14,505 bases of DNA from Candidatus Bathyarchaeota archaeon B63 (GTDB lineage Archaea; Thermoproteota; Bathyarchaeia; Bathyarchaeales; DTEX01): NCBI GenBank assembly GCA_001593845.1, contig LUCF01000005.1, positions 1 through 14,505 on the forward strand, written 5' to 3'. Below, piece after piece: positions 1-6,715 of the stretch (positions are counted from its first letter, which is position 1; each line of letters starts with the position of its first letter). A model generated the notes under the pieces. The model saw only the letters and a list, made by a program, of their open reading frames with translations. It made no database searches and was not told the origin of the DNA. Both the position numbers and the translations under genes were made by a program.

Positions 1-21
1 TTCCAATTGAAATTAAGGGGT
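1..21 (+). other. Candidate origin recognition box (ORB), possible edge of oriC
   Basis: The first 21 bases combine an imperfect dyad, TTCCAATTGAA, with an A-rich spacer and a G-tract, AAGGGGT. This is the architecture of archaeal ORB/mini-ORB elements bound by Orc1/Cdc6: a TTCCA..TGAAA-like half followed by a GGGGT string. A second G-tract, TAGGGGT, follows at about 23-29. An orc1/cdc6 gene starts about 120 bp downstream, the usual place for an archaeal origin. Only one element is visible because the window begins here, and the left flank could hold more or be cut off. The motif comparison is from memory. Confidence 0.55.
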
Positions 22-45
22 GTAGGGGTACCTCAATGCGATTTG

Positions 46-53
46 TTTTATTA
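46..53 (+). promoter_or_regulatory. Possible TATA box of orc1
   Basis: TTTTATTA lies in an AT-rich stretch upstream of orc1. A transcript starting about 26 bases downstream would begin near position 75. It would leave a leader of about 20 bases to a TTG at 95 or about 65 bases to the ATG at 140. No clear BRE is seen. Confidence 0.3.
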
Positions 54-139
54 TCAATTTTTTTGTAGAGCAGACCTTATCTAGTGATTTTCTTTTGAGC
101 TTCTCTCTTGGGAATCTCTTCGGCAACAGAGGATCAGAG

Positions 140-1381
140 ATGGGCAAACAGACCGAGATACTTGAAAATATCTTCAATAACATCCTTGGAGAATCCAGAG
201 TCTTCAGGAATAGGGATGCACTTCGGCACGACTATATCCCTGATTATCTTCCTCATAGAGAGGAGGAGATACGAGTTCTCGGGCAGATTCTCGGTCCATC
301 CCTGAGGGGCACGCCCTGCTCTAATGTTCTCATCTATGGAAAGACGGGCACCGGGAAGACCGCGGTTACTAAGTTTGTCCTTAAGCAACTCGCTGCTAAA
401 GCTGAAGAGATCGAATCGCCGCTTAAAGTCTCATTCGTGAATTGTAGACTCGCCGGGACCGAATATAGGATTCTCTCAGCCTTATGTTCCAGCATAGATG
501 TTAAGGTTCCATTCACAGGATTGGCGTTAGGGGAGGTCTTTGACAGGTTTAAATCCGCCCTCGACTCTGAAAAGATCGTTTTGGTCGTCGCCTTGGATGA
601 GATTGATGCCCTAATAAAAGAGAGGGGAGACATCCTTCTCTACGAACTTACAAGAATTAATGAGAGTCTAGGTAAGAGCAAGGTCTCGATGCTTGGGATC
701 TCGAATGATCTCAGGTTTAAGGAGATGCTTGATCCACGTGTCCTAAGCACGCTAAGCGAGGAGGAGATAGTGTTTAGACCATACAATGCCGAAGAGCTCC
801 GGGACATCTTGGAGCAAAGAGCTAAGATAGCTTTCAAGGAAGGAGTTTCAGTTGATGTGGCCATTAAGTTATGCTCAGCGATCGCTGCGGCTGAACATGG
901 AGATGCGAGAAGAGCGTTAGATCTCCTAAGAGTATCTGCGGAATTAGCCGAGAGAGAAGGCAAAGACTTCATCTCAGAGGATCATGTTTATCAAGCTCAG
1001 AAAAGAATCGAGCATGACAGGGTTGTCGAGGCTCTGAGGAGCCTCCCAACGCATTCCAAGATCGTGCTATTAAGCATCTTCCTGCTTTCAAGGTCGAAGG
1101 CAAGGGGGTTCATGACAGGTGATATCTATAACGTTTATTGTGAATTATGCGAGGAGATGGGCCTCAGCCCGCTCACGCAGAGAAGGGTCAGCGGATTAAT
1201 CAACGAACTTGATGTGATCGGCCTCGTCAACTCCCGTGTTGTGAGTCTTGGCAGATATGGAAGATCAAAGAAGACCATGCTTGGTGTGCCTTCTAGAATA
1301 ATAAAGGATGTTCTAATCAGGGATGAGAGATTGGGAAGTATGATCAATTATGCTCCTAAATATTTAGTATCCCTACGTTAG
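140..1381 (+). CDS. orc1: Orc1/Cdc6 family replication initiator ATPase
   Basis: Archaeal ORC1/CDC6 protein that binds origin DNA and loads the MCM helicase. With the ATG at 140 it has 413 residues, about family length. The N-terminal block VFRNRDALRHDYIPDYLPHR is typical. Walker A is GKTGTGKT (67-74), Walker B is VVALDEID (149-156), sensor 1 is Asn189 in GISND, and sensor 2 is GDARRALD with Arg257. The last ~100 residues should form the winged helix that contacts origin DNA. I chose ATG 140 because AGAGG lies 7 bases upstream and the family motifs then start about 20 residues in. An in-frame TTG at 95 would add 15 residues and has a weaker GTGAT upstream, so it remains possible. It is followed convergently by the DP1 gene, with 13 bases between stops, and preceded by a candidate ORB. 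Confidence 0.95.
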   Translation: MGKQTEILENIFNNILGESRVFRNRDALRHDYIPDYLPHREEEIRVLGQILGPSLRGTPCSNVLIYGKTGTGKTAVTKFVLKQLAAKAEEIESPLKVSFVNCRLAGTEYRILSALCSSIDVKVPFTGLALGEVFDRFKSALDSEKIVLVVALDEIDALIKERGDILLYELTRINESLGKSKVSMLGISNDLRFKEMLDPRVLSTLSEEEIVFRPYNAEELRDILEQRAKIAFKEGVSVDVAIKLCSAIAAAEHGDARRALDLLRVSAELAEREGKDFISEDHVYQAQKRIEHDRVVEALRSLPTHSKIVLLSIFLLSRSKARGFMTGDIYNVYCELCEEMGLSPLTQRRVSGLINELDVIGLVNSRVVSLGRYGRSKKTMLGVPSRIIKDVLIRDERLGSMINYAPKYLVSLR

Positions 1382-1397
1382 AGGAGGCAGCCCTCTA
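1379..1397. terminator. Inverted repeat shared by the stop codons of two convergent genes
   Basis: TAGAGG and CCTCTA form a perfect 6-bp stem around a 7-base loop. The left arm begins with the TAG stop of orc1, and the right arm ends with CTA, which is the TAG stop of DP1 on the minus strand. It occupies the whole space between the convergent genes. It could act as a bidirectional transcript end, but no T-run follows on either strand, so the role is uncertain. Confidence 0.35.
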
Positions 1398-2921
1398 CTT
1401 TACAGCCGAGACGAAATCCAGAGAGAAGATCTTGAAGCTCTGTAGGTCTATTATTGGGGCTATCCCTGGGTTTGGGGTGTGGCCCATCTCCCTCTGATAC
1501 TCGGTCTGTTCCTGCCATGCCCCCGAGTTCACTATCGTTGTTCCCCTGTATGTGCTGAAGCTCATCCTGTGAACGTGCCCAGCGTGGAAAATGTCCGGCT
1601 CATTCTCGATCACGAGATGATCCATAGGCTCCGACGCGATGAGGGTCTTTGATCCATAAGTAGGCGCCAGATGTCTGCATTGAAGAAGGAACCTCATCGC
1701 CTCATCAGGCCTCTCAAAACTCATCCCCGGAACCGTTGATATCACGTCATCCAAACTCCTGCCATGCATAACGAGTACTCTTACCCCATGCAGGCTGAGC
1801 ATACATGGATTGCCCAGAAGCCGGGCTCCACCAGCCTCATACAACGGCTCCGCATAATCCTTCGGTATAGCGGGCTGAGGTAAAGCCCTTCTGCAGGCAT
1901 CATGGTTCCCAGGCATCAAGATAAGCTCTATGTGCTCTGGGAGCCCCTCCAGAATCTTGGCGGCAGCCTCATACTGCATATAAATGTCGTCTATTTCCAG
2001 CTCCTCAATCTGCTTTGGGTATATCCCGACACCGTCAACTATGTCCCCCGCTATTATGACGTATTTAACATGCGACGCTATCTCCCGGAGTCGTCTATTA
2101 CCCACCCTGCCCCTCAACCACTCGACGAACCGTTCGAAGGGGCCCTCCATGAACATCTTGCTCCCCACATGCATGTCTGATAAGAGCGCGGCGTAGACCG
2201 GTAGATCGGCCCTTCTCGGCTTCCTCATCGGCAGATCAGGATAGATTATATCCTCGGCTATGAGGAGGTCCCCTCCCCCCTTTACCGCGCTTATGCAGAT
2301 TACCTGATCCAGCATCAACATTTGTCCCTTCCGATACAAATCTGGGTTCGTAGAGGGAACGAATACTCTGACGTCGTCTTCCATATCCTCGACGTGCAGA
2401 AAGATCCCCTTTGAGGATTCGCGTTTCTCCACCAGCATGCATATGAACTTGACTCGGGAATTGGATGGGGCTCCTAATGCCTGAGCGATTCCCCCAGAAT
2501 CTCTTGAGTCTATTCTTTTTTTCAGTATTCTCCGTATTCTCCGAAAGCGGTCCTGGAAGTATTCAATATAATTTTCCAGAGAGCCCCTCGTGCTTATAGT
2601 CTTCGTAGGGTCCTCTAAGACCTCTATCTCAGGGCTCACCTCTTTTGCGTACGGCGTGTATCCGCCTCTCCCAGTCTTGAAAGTATCAGCTTCGCCTAAT
2701 CGTTTCCGCAGTTCCGCGGCTTTCTTCTCTATCAGCTCACGTTCCAAAAAGAGGGGTCTCTCAGGGAGACCGTTAGCTTCCTCAATTATCCCCCTTACAA
2801 GGGCCTCCAGCTCCACGCTCTTGGAAGCTTCCTTCAGCGCTTTAAATGCATCACTGTCGATTTGGTATCCGGCCTCGATGATGAGTGAGATTGCCCTCTT
2901 CAGATCGGTTGTCTGCTCCAT
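1395..2921 (-). CDS. polB: DNA polymerase family D small subunit (DP1)
   Basis: Small subunit of the archaeal PolD replicative polymerase. It carries the Mre11-like 3'-5' proofreading exonuclease and pairs with DP2, which is not in this window. The 508 residues fall into a helical N-terminal part (1-130), an OB-fold (about 155-230, KFICMLVEKRES onward) and a calcineurin-like phosphodiesterase domain (about 240-490). All metal-binding motifs are visible: D249-M-H251 (SDMHVG), G292-D293 (AGDIVDG), G338-N-H-D341, H386-G387 and G448-H-V-H451, which predicts an active nuclease. The start is an ATG. It is divergent from the AbrB-PhoU gene and convergent with orc1. PolD is absent from classical Crenarchaeota, which helps place the organism. 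Confidence 0.96.
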   Translation of the reverse strand: MEQTTDLKRAISLIIEAGYQIDSDAFKALKEASKSVELEALVRGIIEEANGLPERPLFLERELIEKKAAELRKRLGEADTFKTGRGGYTPYAKEVSPEIEVLEDPTKTISTRGSLENYIEYFQDRFRRIRRILKKRIDSRDSGGIAQALGAPSNSRVKFICMLVEKRESSKGIFLHVEDMEDDVRVFVPSTNPDLYRKGQMLMLDQVICISAVKGGGDLLIAEDIIYPDLPMRKPRRADLPVYAALLSDMHVGSKMFMEGPFERFVEWLRGRVGNRRLREIASHVKYVIIAGDIVDGVGIYPKQIEELEIDDIYMQYEAAAKILEGLPEHIELILMPGNHDACRRALPQPAIPKDYAEPLYEAGGARLLGNPCMLSLHGVRVLVMHGRSLDDVISTVPGMSFERPDEAMRFLLQCRHLAPTYGSKTLIASEPMDHLVIENEPDIFHAGHVHRMSFSTYRGTTIVNSGAWQEQTEYQREMGHTPNPGIAPIIDLQSFKIFSLDFVSAVK

Positions 2922-2964
2922 TGATCGTCCTTCTGCTCTCTGATAGGATTAATTGAACATAAGC

Positions 2965-3045
2965 AATATTTAGTTTAAAACGATTCGTCCGCGAGGATCA
3001 CCGAAGTATATACATGTTTAGATTTTCCAATACACTTTTATCCTT
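2965..3045. promoter_or_regulatory. Divergent promoter region between DP1 and the AbrB-PhoU gene
   Basis: This AT-rich spacer should drive both genes. On the minus strand TTTAAACTA (about 2971-2979) is a TATA candidate about 50 bases before the DP1 ATG. On the plus strand CTTTTATCC (3035-3043) lies about 35 bases before the ATG at 3076, implying a leader of about 10 bases. Assignments are by eye only. Confidence 0.35.
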
Positions 3046-3075
3046 TAATCAAAATATTCTTCCGGAGTAATTGCG

Positions 3076-4098
3076 ATGGAGCTCCGTAAGATCCAGAGGA
3101 CCAGAGGCGGAACCTTCTTTGTAACCCTTCCTAAAGAATGGGCCTTAAGGAACGGGCTCACGAAGGGATCAGTCGTTTACACATCAATCACCTCTAACGG
3201 ACGGCTGATTATTGATCCTCGATACGACTTAAGGCATAAACCTCTGAGTATAACGATAAGGCCGAGTCCCTATCTGGGCCGGGAGATAATCGGAAAATAT
3301 CTGTTGGGTTACGATACGATCCGAATAAGCGCCAAAGACAGGATAACTATAGAACAGAGGGAGAGAGTTAAGGGGACGGTCAGTAAGCTGATAGGATTAG
3401 AGATCATAGAGGAGGACCACGCGAACATAATCATTCAATGCCTCCTCCAGCCCGGAGCCCTTCCTCCGGAGAAGATCTTGAGGCGTGAGTACCTCATATC
3501 ATCGAGCATGCTCCGAGACTCCATGACGGCCATTCTTCAAGGGGACGCGCAGCTGGCGAGAAGCGTAATCGCCAGGGATAACGAGGTCGACCGCCTCTAC
3601 TTCCTCGTCGTCCGAATATTGAGGACGATTATTCAGAATCCCAGCCTCAGCGAGAAGCTTGAGGTCTCCCCCATCGACTGCTTAGATTACCGTTTAACGG
3701 CCAGCCTGGTCGAGTCCGTGGGGGATCAGGCCTCCCAAATAGCCGAGCACGCGATCGAATTGGAGGGCATAGGGCTCCCCCAGAGGGTCATCACGGCCCT
3801 ACGGAGCCTACACGGGATCGTGAATGAAGCTTACGAGGACGCTGTGACCGCGTTCTTCTCGAGAAGCATCTCCCTCGCCGAGTCTGTCCGTGATAGGGAG
3901 GAAAAAACAAAGGCTCTATGTGAAGAAGCTGAATCTTCCTGCGCGGGCTTGTCCCCAGAAGCCTATCAGAGGGTCGTCTCAGTCATATCCCTGATAGGCC
4001 GAGTATACGATCACAGCGTAGACATATCCGACTTGACGATTCCTAGGAGAGGTAAAGGAATAATCCAAGAGTCTGAAGGAGAACCTAGTCTTCTATAA
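3076..4098 (+). CDS. SpoVT/AbrB-PhoU phosphate uptake regulator-like protein
   Basis: A 340-residue archaeal protein joining an N-terminal SpoVT/AbrB-like swapped-hairpin domain to two PhoU helical repeats. Residues 1-50 include RGGTFFVTLPKEWALRNGL, the AbrB signature, and probably bind DNA. The first PhoU repeat (about 135-228) has RDNEVDR at 168-174 and ESVGDQASQIAEH at 213-225. The second (about 240-325) has RDREEKTK at 273-280 and RVYDHSVDISDL at 309-320. The acidic E/DxxxD pattern is the PhoU metal-binding type. PhoU proteins dampen phosphate uptake and signalling, and the AbrB fusion suggests direct transcriptional control. No Pst transporter genes are next to it, so its target is unknown. 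CCGGAG lies about 9 bases before the ATG. Confidence 0.85.
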   Translation: MELRKIQRTRGGTFFVTLPKEWALRNGLTKGSVVYTSITSNGRLIIDPRYDLRHKPLSITIRPSPYLGREIIGKYLLGYDTIRISAKDRITIEQRERVKGTVSKLIGLEIIEEDHANIIIQCLLQPGALPPEKILRREYLISSSMLRDSMTAILQGDAQLARSVIARDNEVDRLYFLVVRILRTIIQNPSLSEKLEVSPIDCLDYRLTASLVESVGDQASQIAEHAIELEGIGLPQRVITALRSLHGIVNEAYEDAVTAFFSRSISLAESVRDREEKTKALCEEAESSCAGLSPEAYQRVVSVISLIGRVYDHSVDISDLTIPRRGKGIIQESEGEPSLL

Positions 4099-4108
4099 GG
4101 CTCCTAGC

Positions 4109-4405
4109 CTAAAAGATCTCCCTTTCGCCTATCTTTCTGTAGACCTTCCCTCGGACCCTGATTACCTGTATCGATTCGTCTTCAGGCCTCCTCTCGGCAG
4201 TCTTCCTCCTGAGGGACTCGCCGCATATCCCGTTTGGCAGCAGCCGTCTCGTTACGCACATCGCGTAGCTACAGTTCCGTGGATCGCACGGCTCATCTGT
4301 CCATCGGCACCAAGCCTTCCGATTTCGGAATTGCAGAGCCTTCCTCCCGCATCTGAATTTTCGGCAGTTTGGAGAACATTTCCTTGGGCCAGTCAAGTTC
4401 AACAC
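4109..4405 (-). CDS. Small eight-cysteine protein, function unknown
   Basis: A 98-residue basic protein that I do not recognise by name. Its N-terminal two thirds hold eight cysteines at 10, 14, 19, 33, 40, 45, 50 and 61, spaced Cx3C, x4C, x13C, x6C, x4C, x4C, x10C. That number could bind two zinc ions or an iron-sulfur cluster. The last 20 residues (IQVIRVRGKVYRKIG) look like a small basic beta-hairpin that might touch nucleic acid. It has no signal peptide or membrane segment. The start is GTG, with a TTG codon right after it and another at codon 4 as alternatives, and the AT-rich AAATATTTA lies just upstream. It is convergent with the PhoU-like gene, with 10 bases between stops. The cysteine density and ordered pattern argue that it is a real gene. 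Confidence 0.7.
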   Translation of the reverse strand: MLNLTGPRKCSPNCRKFRCGRKALQFRNRKAWCRWTDEPCDPRNCSYAMCVTRRLLPNGICGESLRRKTAERRPEDESIQVIRVRGKVYRKIGEREIF

Positions 4406-4525
4406 AACCTAAATATTTCTAGAATACATCCGTAGGATGCATAAGCCATTCATTTACTTCTCGTTTGATGTAGAGACAATTATAAATTTTTCTTCTCTTC
4501 GCCACTTAAATCTCTTGTGGACCCC

Positions 4526-4788
4526 TCAACCATATGATGCGTTTTGCTGTCTCTCCCGCTCTTTAGTGGAAGGGCGGCTCGCTATATCCAAATTTGATGA
4601 GACACATTGATGTCGCAGGTCAATTGCTTCTTCTATAAGGTTAAACTCCAGAGTCTTTGCTGCAAGCTACAACTTTGTCATCCTTCGTAGCTATGTATAT
4701 GTTTGGATAGGTCTTCTCCAATTCAGAGTGATGGGAGGTCAACATTCAGAGCCCTTAACCTACTAGATAATGCTTCGTCATCTTTCAA
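4526..4788 (-). pseudogene. Decayed DUF5678-like small protein gene
   Basis: Three overlapping minus-strand frames give consecutive pieces of one protein. The first (down to a TGA at 4723) reads LKDDEALSSRLRALNVDLPS. The second (4721-4641) reads LEKTYPNIYIATKDDKVVAC then SKDSGV and a stop. The third (from 4654) continues TLEFNLIEEAIDL. The middle piece matches what I remember of the DUF5678 pattern, roughly EKYPGKWVAVKDGKVVASGDS followed by LEELLEKA. Two frame changes, one near 4722 and one near 4650, break it. The lower boundary is the end of the third open frame, and only down to about 4610 is convincingly family-like. Assembly indels could also produce this picture. A T-rich promoter-like stretch lies upstream at 4832-4842. 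Confidence 0.45.
4556..4577. other. Stable stem-loop in the intergenic region
   Basis: CCGCTCTT and AAGGGCGG pair as 8 bp with one G-U wobble (plus-strand reading) around the 6-base loop TAGTGG. It falls near the 3' end of the decayed DUF5678-like gene and could be its old transcript end. No T-run follows. The rest of 4406-4525 holds only AT-rich, promoter-like sequence, including TATAAATTT at about 4481-4489 and the small repeat CATCC-GTA-GGATG at 4427-4439. Confidence 0.35.
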
Positions 4789-4874
4789 GACTTTCTAAAC
4801 TGCTGGAATGGCGGATCCAAGGAAAAGGGGTAAAAAATTTAACGCTTACGAAAGTTATTCTTAATGGAAAGATG

Positions 4875-4890
4875 AATAATGCGCATTATT
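4875..4890. promoter_or_regulatory. Perfect 16-bp palindrome, candidate operator of nicotinamidase
   Basis: AATAATGCGCATTATT is a perfect palindrome about 78 bases upstream of the nicotinamidase start. Its right arm runs into ATTATTTT, a TATA-like box at about 4885-4892. A transcript from that box would begin near 4915 and keep the SD at 4955-4959 in its leader. A dimeric repressor bound here would block the TATA-binding protein. Which regulator binds, if any, cannot be told. Confidence 0.45.
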
Positions 4891-4967
4891 TTGGATCCTC
4901 CCATTTTGGCGGGATGAAGATTGAGGGGGCTATTGATAAAATAGCATGACAGTTGGAGGAGCATGAG

Positions 4968-5567
4968 ATGAGGTATGCTATACGCAGAAGTGAGGACGCA
5001 TTGATCATCGTAGATGTTCAGAGGGACTTCTGCAGTGGTGGAGCCCTCCCAGTTCCTGAGGGAGAGAAGATAATCCCCACGCTGAACAGATATATAAAGA
5101 AGTTTTCCGAGGCTGGGGCGCTCATAATAGCGACTAGAGACTGGCATCCCCCAAATCACGTTTCCTTCGTGAAGTACGGAGGTCCATGGCCCCCACACTG
5201 CGTTCAGGGAACCCCAGGAGCAGAGTTTCATCCGGACCTCAAGCTTCCAAGGAACATCAAGATAGTATCTAAGGCTACCTCCGCCGATAAGGAGGCATAC
5301 TCAGGGTTTAACGGAACAGGCTTGGGGGCTGAGCTGAGAAAGGCTGGGATCAGAAGGGTCTTCGTCGGGGGCCTCGCGACCGATTACTGCGTTAAGAGCA
5401 CAGTTCTCGACGCTTTAAGCCTCGGCTTCGAGACGGTTCTTCTTCTGGACGCCATTAAGGGGGTCAACGTGAACCCGGGTGACAGCGAGAAGGCAATAAA
5501 TGAGATGCTTAAGAGGGGAGCGAGAAAGGCGGTAATAGATGACTTTCAGAGTTGCCATTCATCGTGA
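4968..5567 (+). CDS. pncA: Nicotinamidase (isochorismatase-fold hydrolase)
   Basis: Hydrolyses nicotinamide to nicotinate and ammonia in NAD salvage, a cytosolic enzyme. The 199-residue protein closely follows archaeal nicotinamidases. The catalytic triad is Asp16 (IIVDVQRDFC), Lys102 (VSKATSADKEAYSGF) and Cys141 (GLATDYCVKSTVLDAL). The metal site is Asp58 and His60 (TRDWHPPNH) plus His77 (WPPHCVQGTPGAEFHPDL). I chose ATG 4968 over an in-frame TTG at 4953 because GGAGG at 4955-4959 lies 8 bases before it and the family begins a few residues before the VDVQRDF block. A palindrome upstream may control it. The fen1 gene follows after 6 bases in the same direction, so they probably share a transcript. 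Confidence 0.95.
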   Translation: MRYAIRRSEDALIIVDVQRDFCSGGALPVPEGEKIIPTLNRYIKKFSEAGALIIATRDWHPPNHVSFVKYGGPWPPHCVQGTPGAEFHPDLKLPRNIKIVSKATSADKEAYSGFNGTGLGAELRKAGIRRVFVGGLATDYCVKSTVLDALSLGFETVLLLDAIKGVNVNPGDSEKAINEMLKRGARKAVIDDFQSCHSS

Positions 5568-5573
5568 AGGATC

Positions 5574-6602
5574 TTGGGAGTAAACCTGACGCCCATCATA
5601 GTAAGAAGGAAGATTCGATTGGGAGATCTAAAAGGGAGATCTCTCGCTGTAGACGCGAATAATGTTCTACATCAGTTTCTAGCCCTAATTCGTAGCCGAA
5701 CGACCCTTCCATTGATTGGGCCGGACGGATCAGTCACCTCACACCTCGTCGGCCTCCTATACCGGACAACGCATCTGATCTCGAGGTATCACTTGACGCT
5801 GGTCTTCGTATTCGATGGGAAGCCCCATCCACTAAAGAGGGAAGAGATTGAGAAGAGACGAAGGCTGAGGGAGAAGGCGATAACGGAATGGCGGGAGGCC
5901 CTAGAGAAGGGGGACTATCACACGGCCTTTTCTAAGGCTGTGATGACGGGAAGGCTAACTCCAAGGATGGTGGAGGACGCTAAGGCCCTCCTGAGGCTTC
6001 TCGGGATACCTTGGGTTCAAGCCCCAGCAGACGCGGAGGCCCAAGCCGCTTATATGGCGAAGAGGAGAGATGTCTGGGCATCCAGCAGCCGCGACTACGA
6101 TTCAATTCTGTTTGGAGCTCCGAGGCTAGTGAGATATTTGACGATCTCAGGCAGGGAGTTTCTTCCGAGTAAGGGAGTCTCACGTCCTCTAGAGCCTGAG
6201 CTGATAATCCTTGATGAGTTTCTCTCGACCATCGGTCTTAACCGTGAGCAGCTCATAGACTTGGCCATACTGATAGGGACGGACTTCAATGAGGGAGTAA
6301 GGGGTATAGGCCCGAAGAAGGCTCTCCGGCTCATAAAGAGGCATGGAGGCATAGAGGGTCTTCCGGCTGAGATAAGAGAGAAGGTTGATCCTCGATATCA
6401 GGAGATTAGGGAGATCTTCCTCCAGCCTGAGGTCACGGAGGACTACACGGTAGAATATGGGTCGATCGCGGAGGATGAAGTCTATGAGTTTCTGTGCGTC
6501 AAGAAGGGTTTCTCGAAGATGCGTGTGAAGAGGGCGATTCAGAGGTTGAAGGAGGCTCAAAGGGAGATGCGGGGAACCAGTCTAGAGGAGTGGATGGGAT
6601 GA
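5574..6602 (+). CDS. fen: Flap endonuclease 1 (FEN1)
   Basis: Structure-specific 5' nuclease that removes RNA-DNA flaps during Okazaki-fragment maturation and repair. It has 342 residues, normal length. The start is TTG, supported by the family N-terminus Met-Gly-Val, in which Gly2 is normally needed near the active site. Metal-binding acids are Asp27 (AVDANN), Asp81 (VFDGKP), Asp153 and Glu155 (APADAEAQAAYM), Asp174 and Asp176 (SSRDYDSILFG) and Asp237 (IGTDFNEGVRGIGPKKA). The last of these runs into the helix-two-turn-helix DNA-binding motif. Position 153 is usually Glu (APSEGEAQ in other archaea), so Asp is a conservative oddity. The C-terminus TSLEEWMG resembles a PCNA-interacting box, but the usual leading Gln is absent. 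It is 6 bases after nicotinamidase and convergent with SSB. Confidence 0.96.
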   Translation: MGVNLTPIIVRRKIRLGDLKGRSLAVDANNVLHQFLALIRSRTTLPLIGPDGSVTSHLVGLLYRTTHLISRYHLTLVFVFDGKPHPLKREEIEKRRRLREKAITEWREALEKGDYHTAFSKAVMTGRLTPRMVEDAKALLRLLGIPWVQAPADAEAQAAYMAKRRDVWASSSRDYDSILFGAPRLVRYLTISGREFLPSKGVSRPLEPELIILDEFLSTIGLNREQLIDLAILIGTDFNEGVRGIGPKKALRLIKRHGGIEGLPAEIREKVDPRYQEIREIFLQPEVTEDYTVEYGSIAEDEVYEFLCVKKGFSKMRVKRAIQRLKEAQREMRGTSLEEWMG

Positions 6603-6695
6603 TGTTCGGTTCGGAGAGACCGTTGGTCTTCTAGGTGCTCCTGGTCTGGATGCCTTATTCCGAGAAACCTGCCTTTCACCGCTGGGATATCATGA

Positions 6696-6713
6696 GAAGA
6701 AGATTGTTTCTTC
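6696..6713. terminator. Weak stem-loop between fen1 and ssb
   Basis: GAAGAA and TTCTTC pair perfectly around the 6-base loop GATTGT. The stem ends 2 bases before the SSB stop codon (6716-6718), in the 113-bp convergent spacer. It is purine/pyrimidine-rich and short, so it may be chance. Nothing else is seen in the spacer. Confidence 0.25.
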
Positions 6714-6715
6714 GT

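Noticed and set aside
4816..4831. TCCAAGGAAAAGGGGT as a second ORB
   Set aside because: The dyad and G-tract are about five bases too close compared with the element at position 1. It also sits in a promoter-like stretch of the decayed gene. Not convincing by itself.
4839..5231. 130-codon minus-strand open frame
   Set aside because: Antisense to the nicotinamidase gene and its promoter, with no domain features.
5620..5642. Direct repeat GGGAGATCT twice, spaced by four A
   Set aside because: It lies inside FEN1 and encodes GDLKGRSL, a conserved part of the protein, so no separate role is needed.
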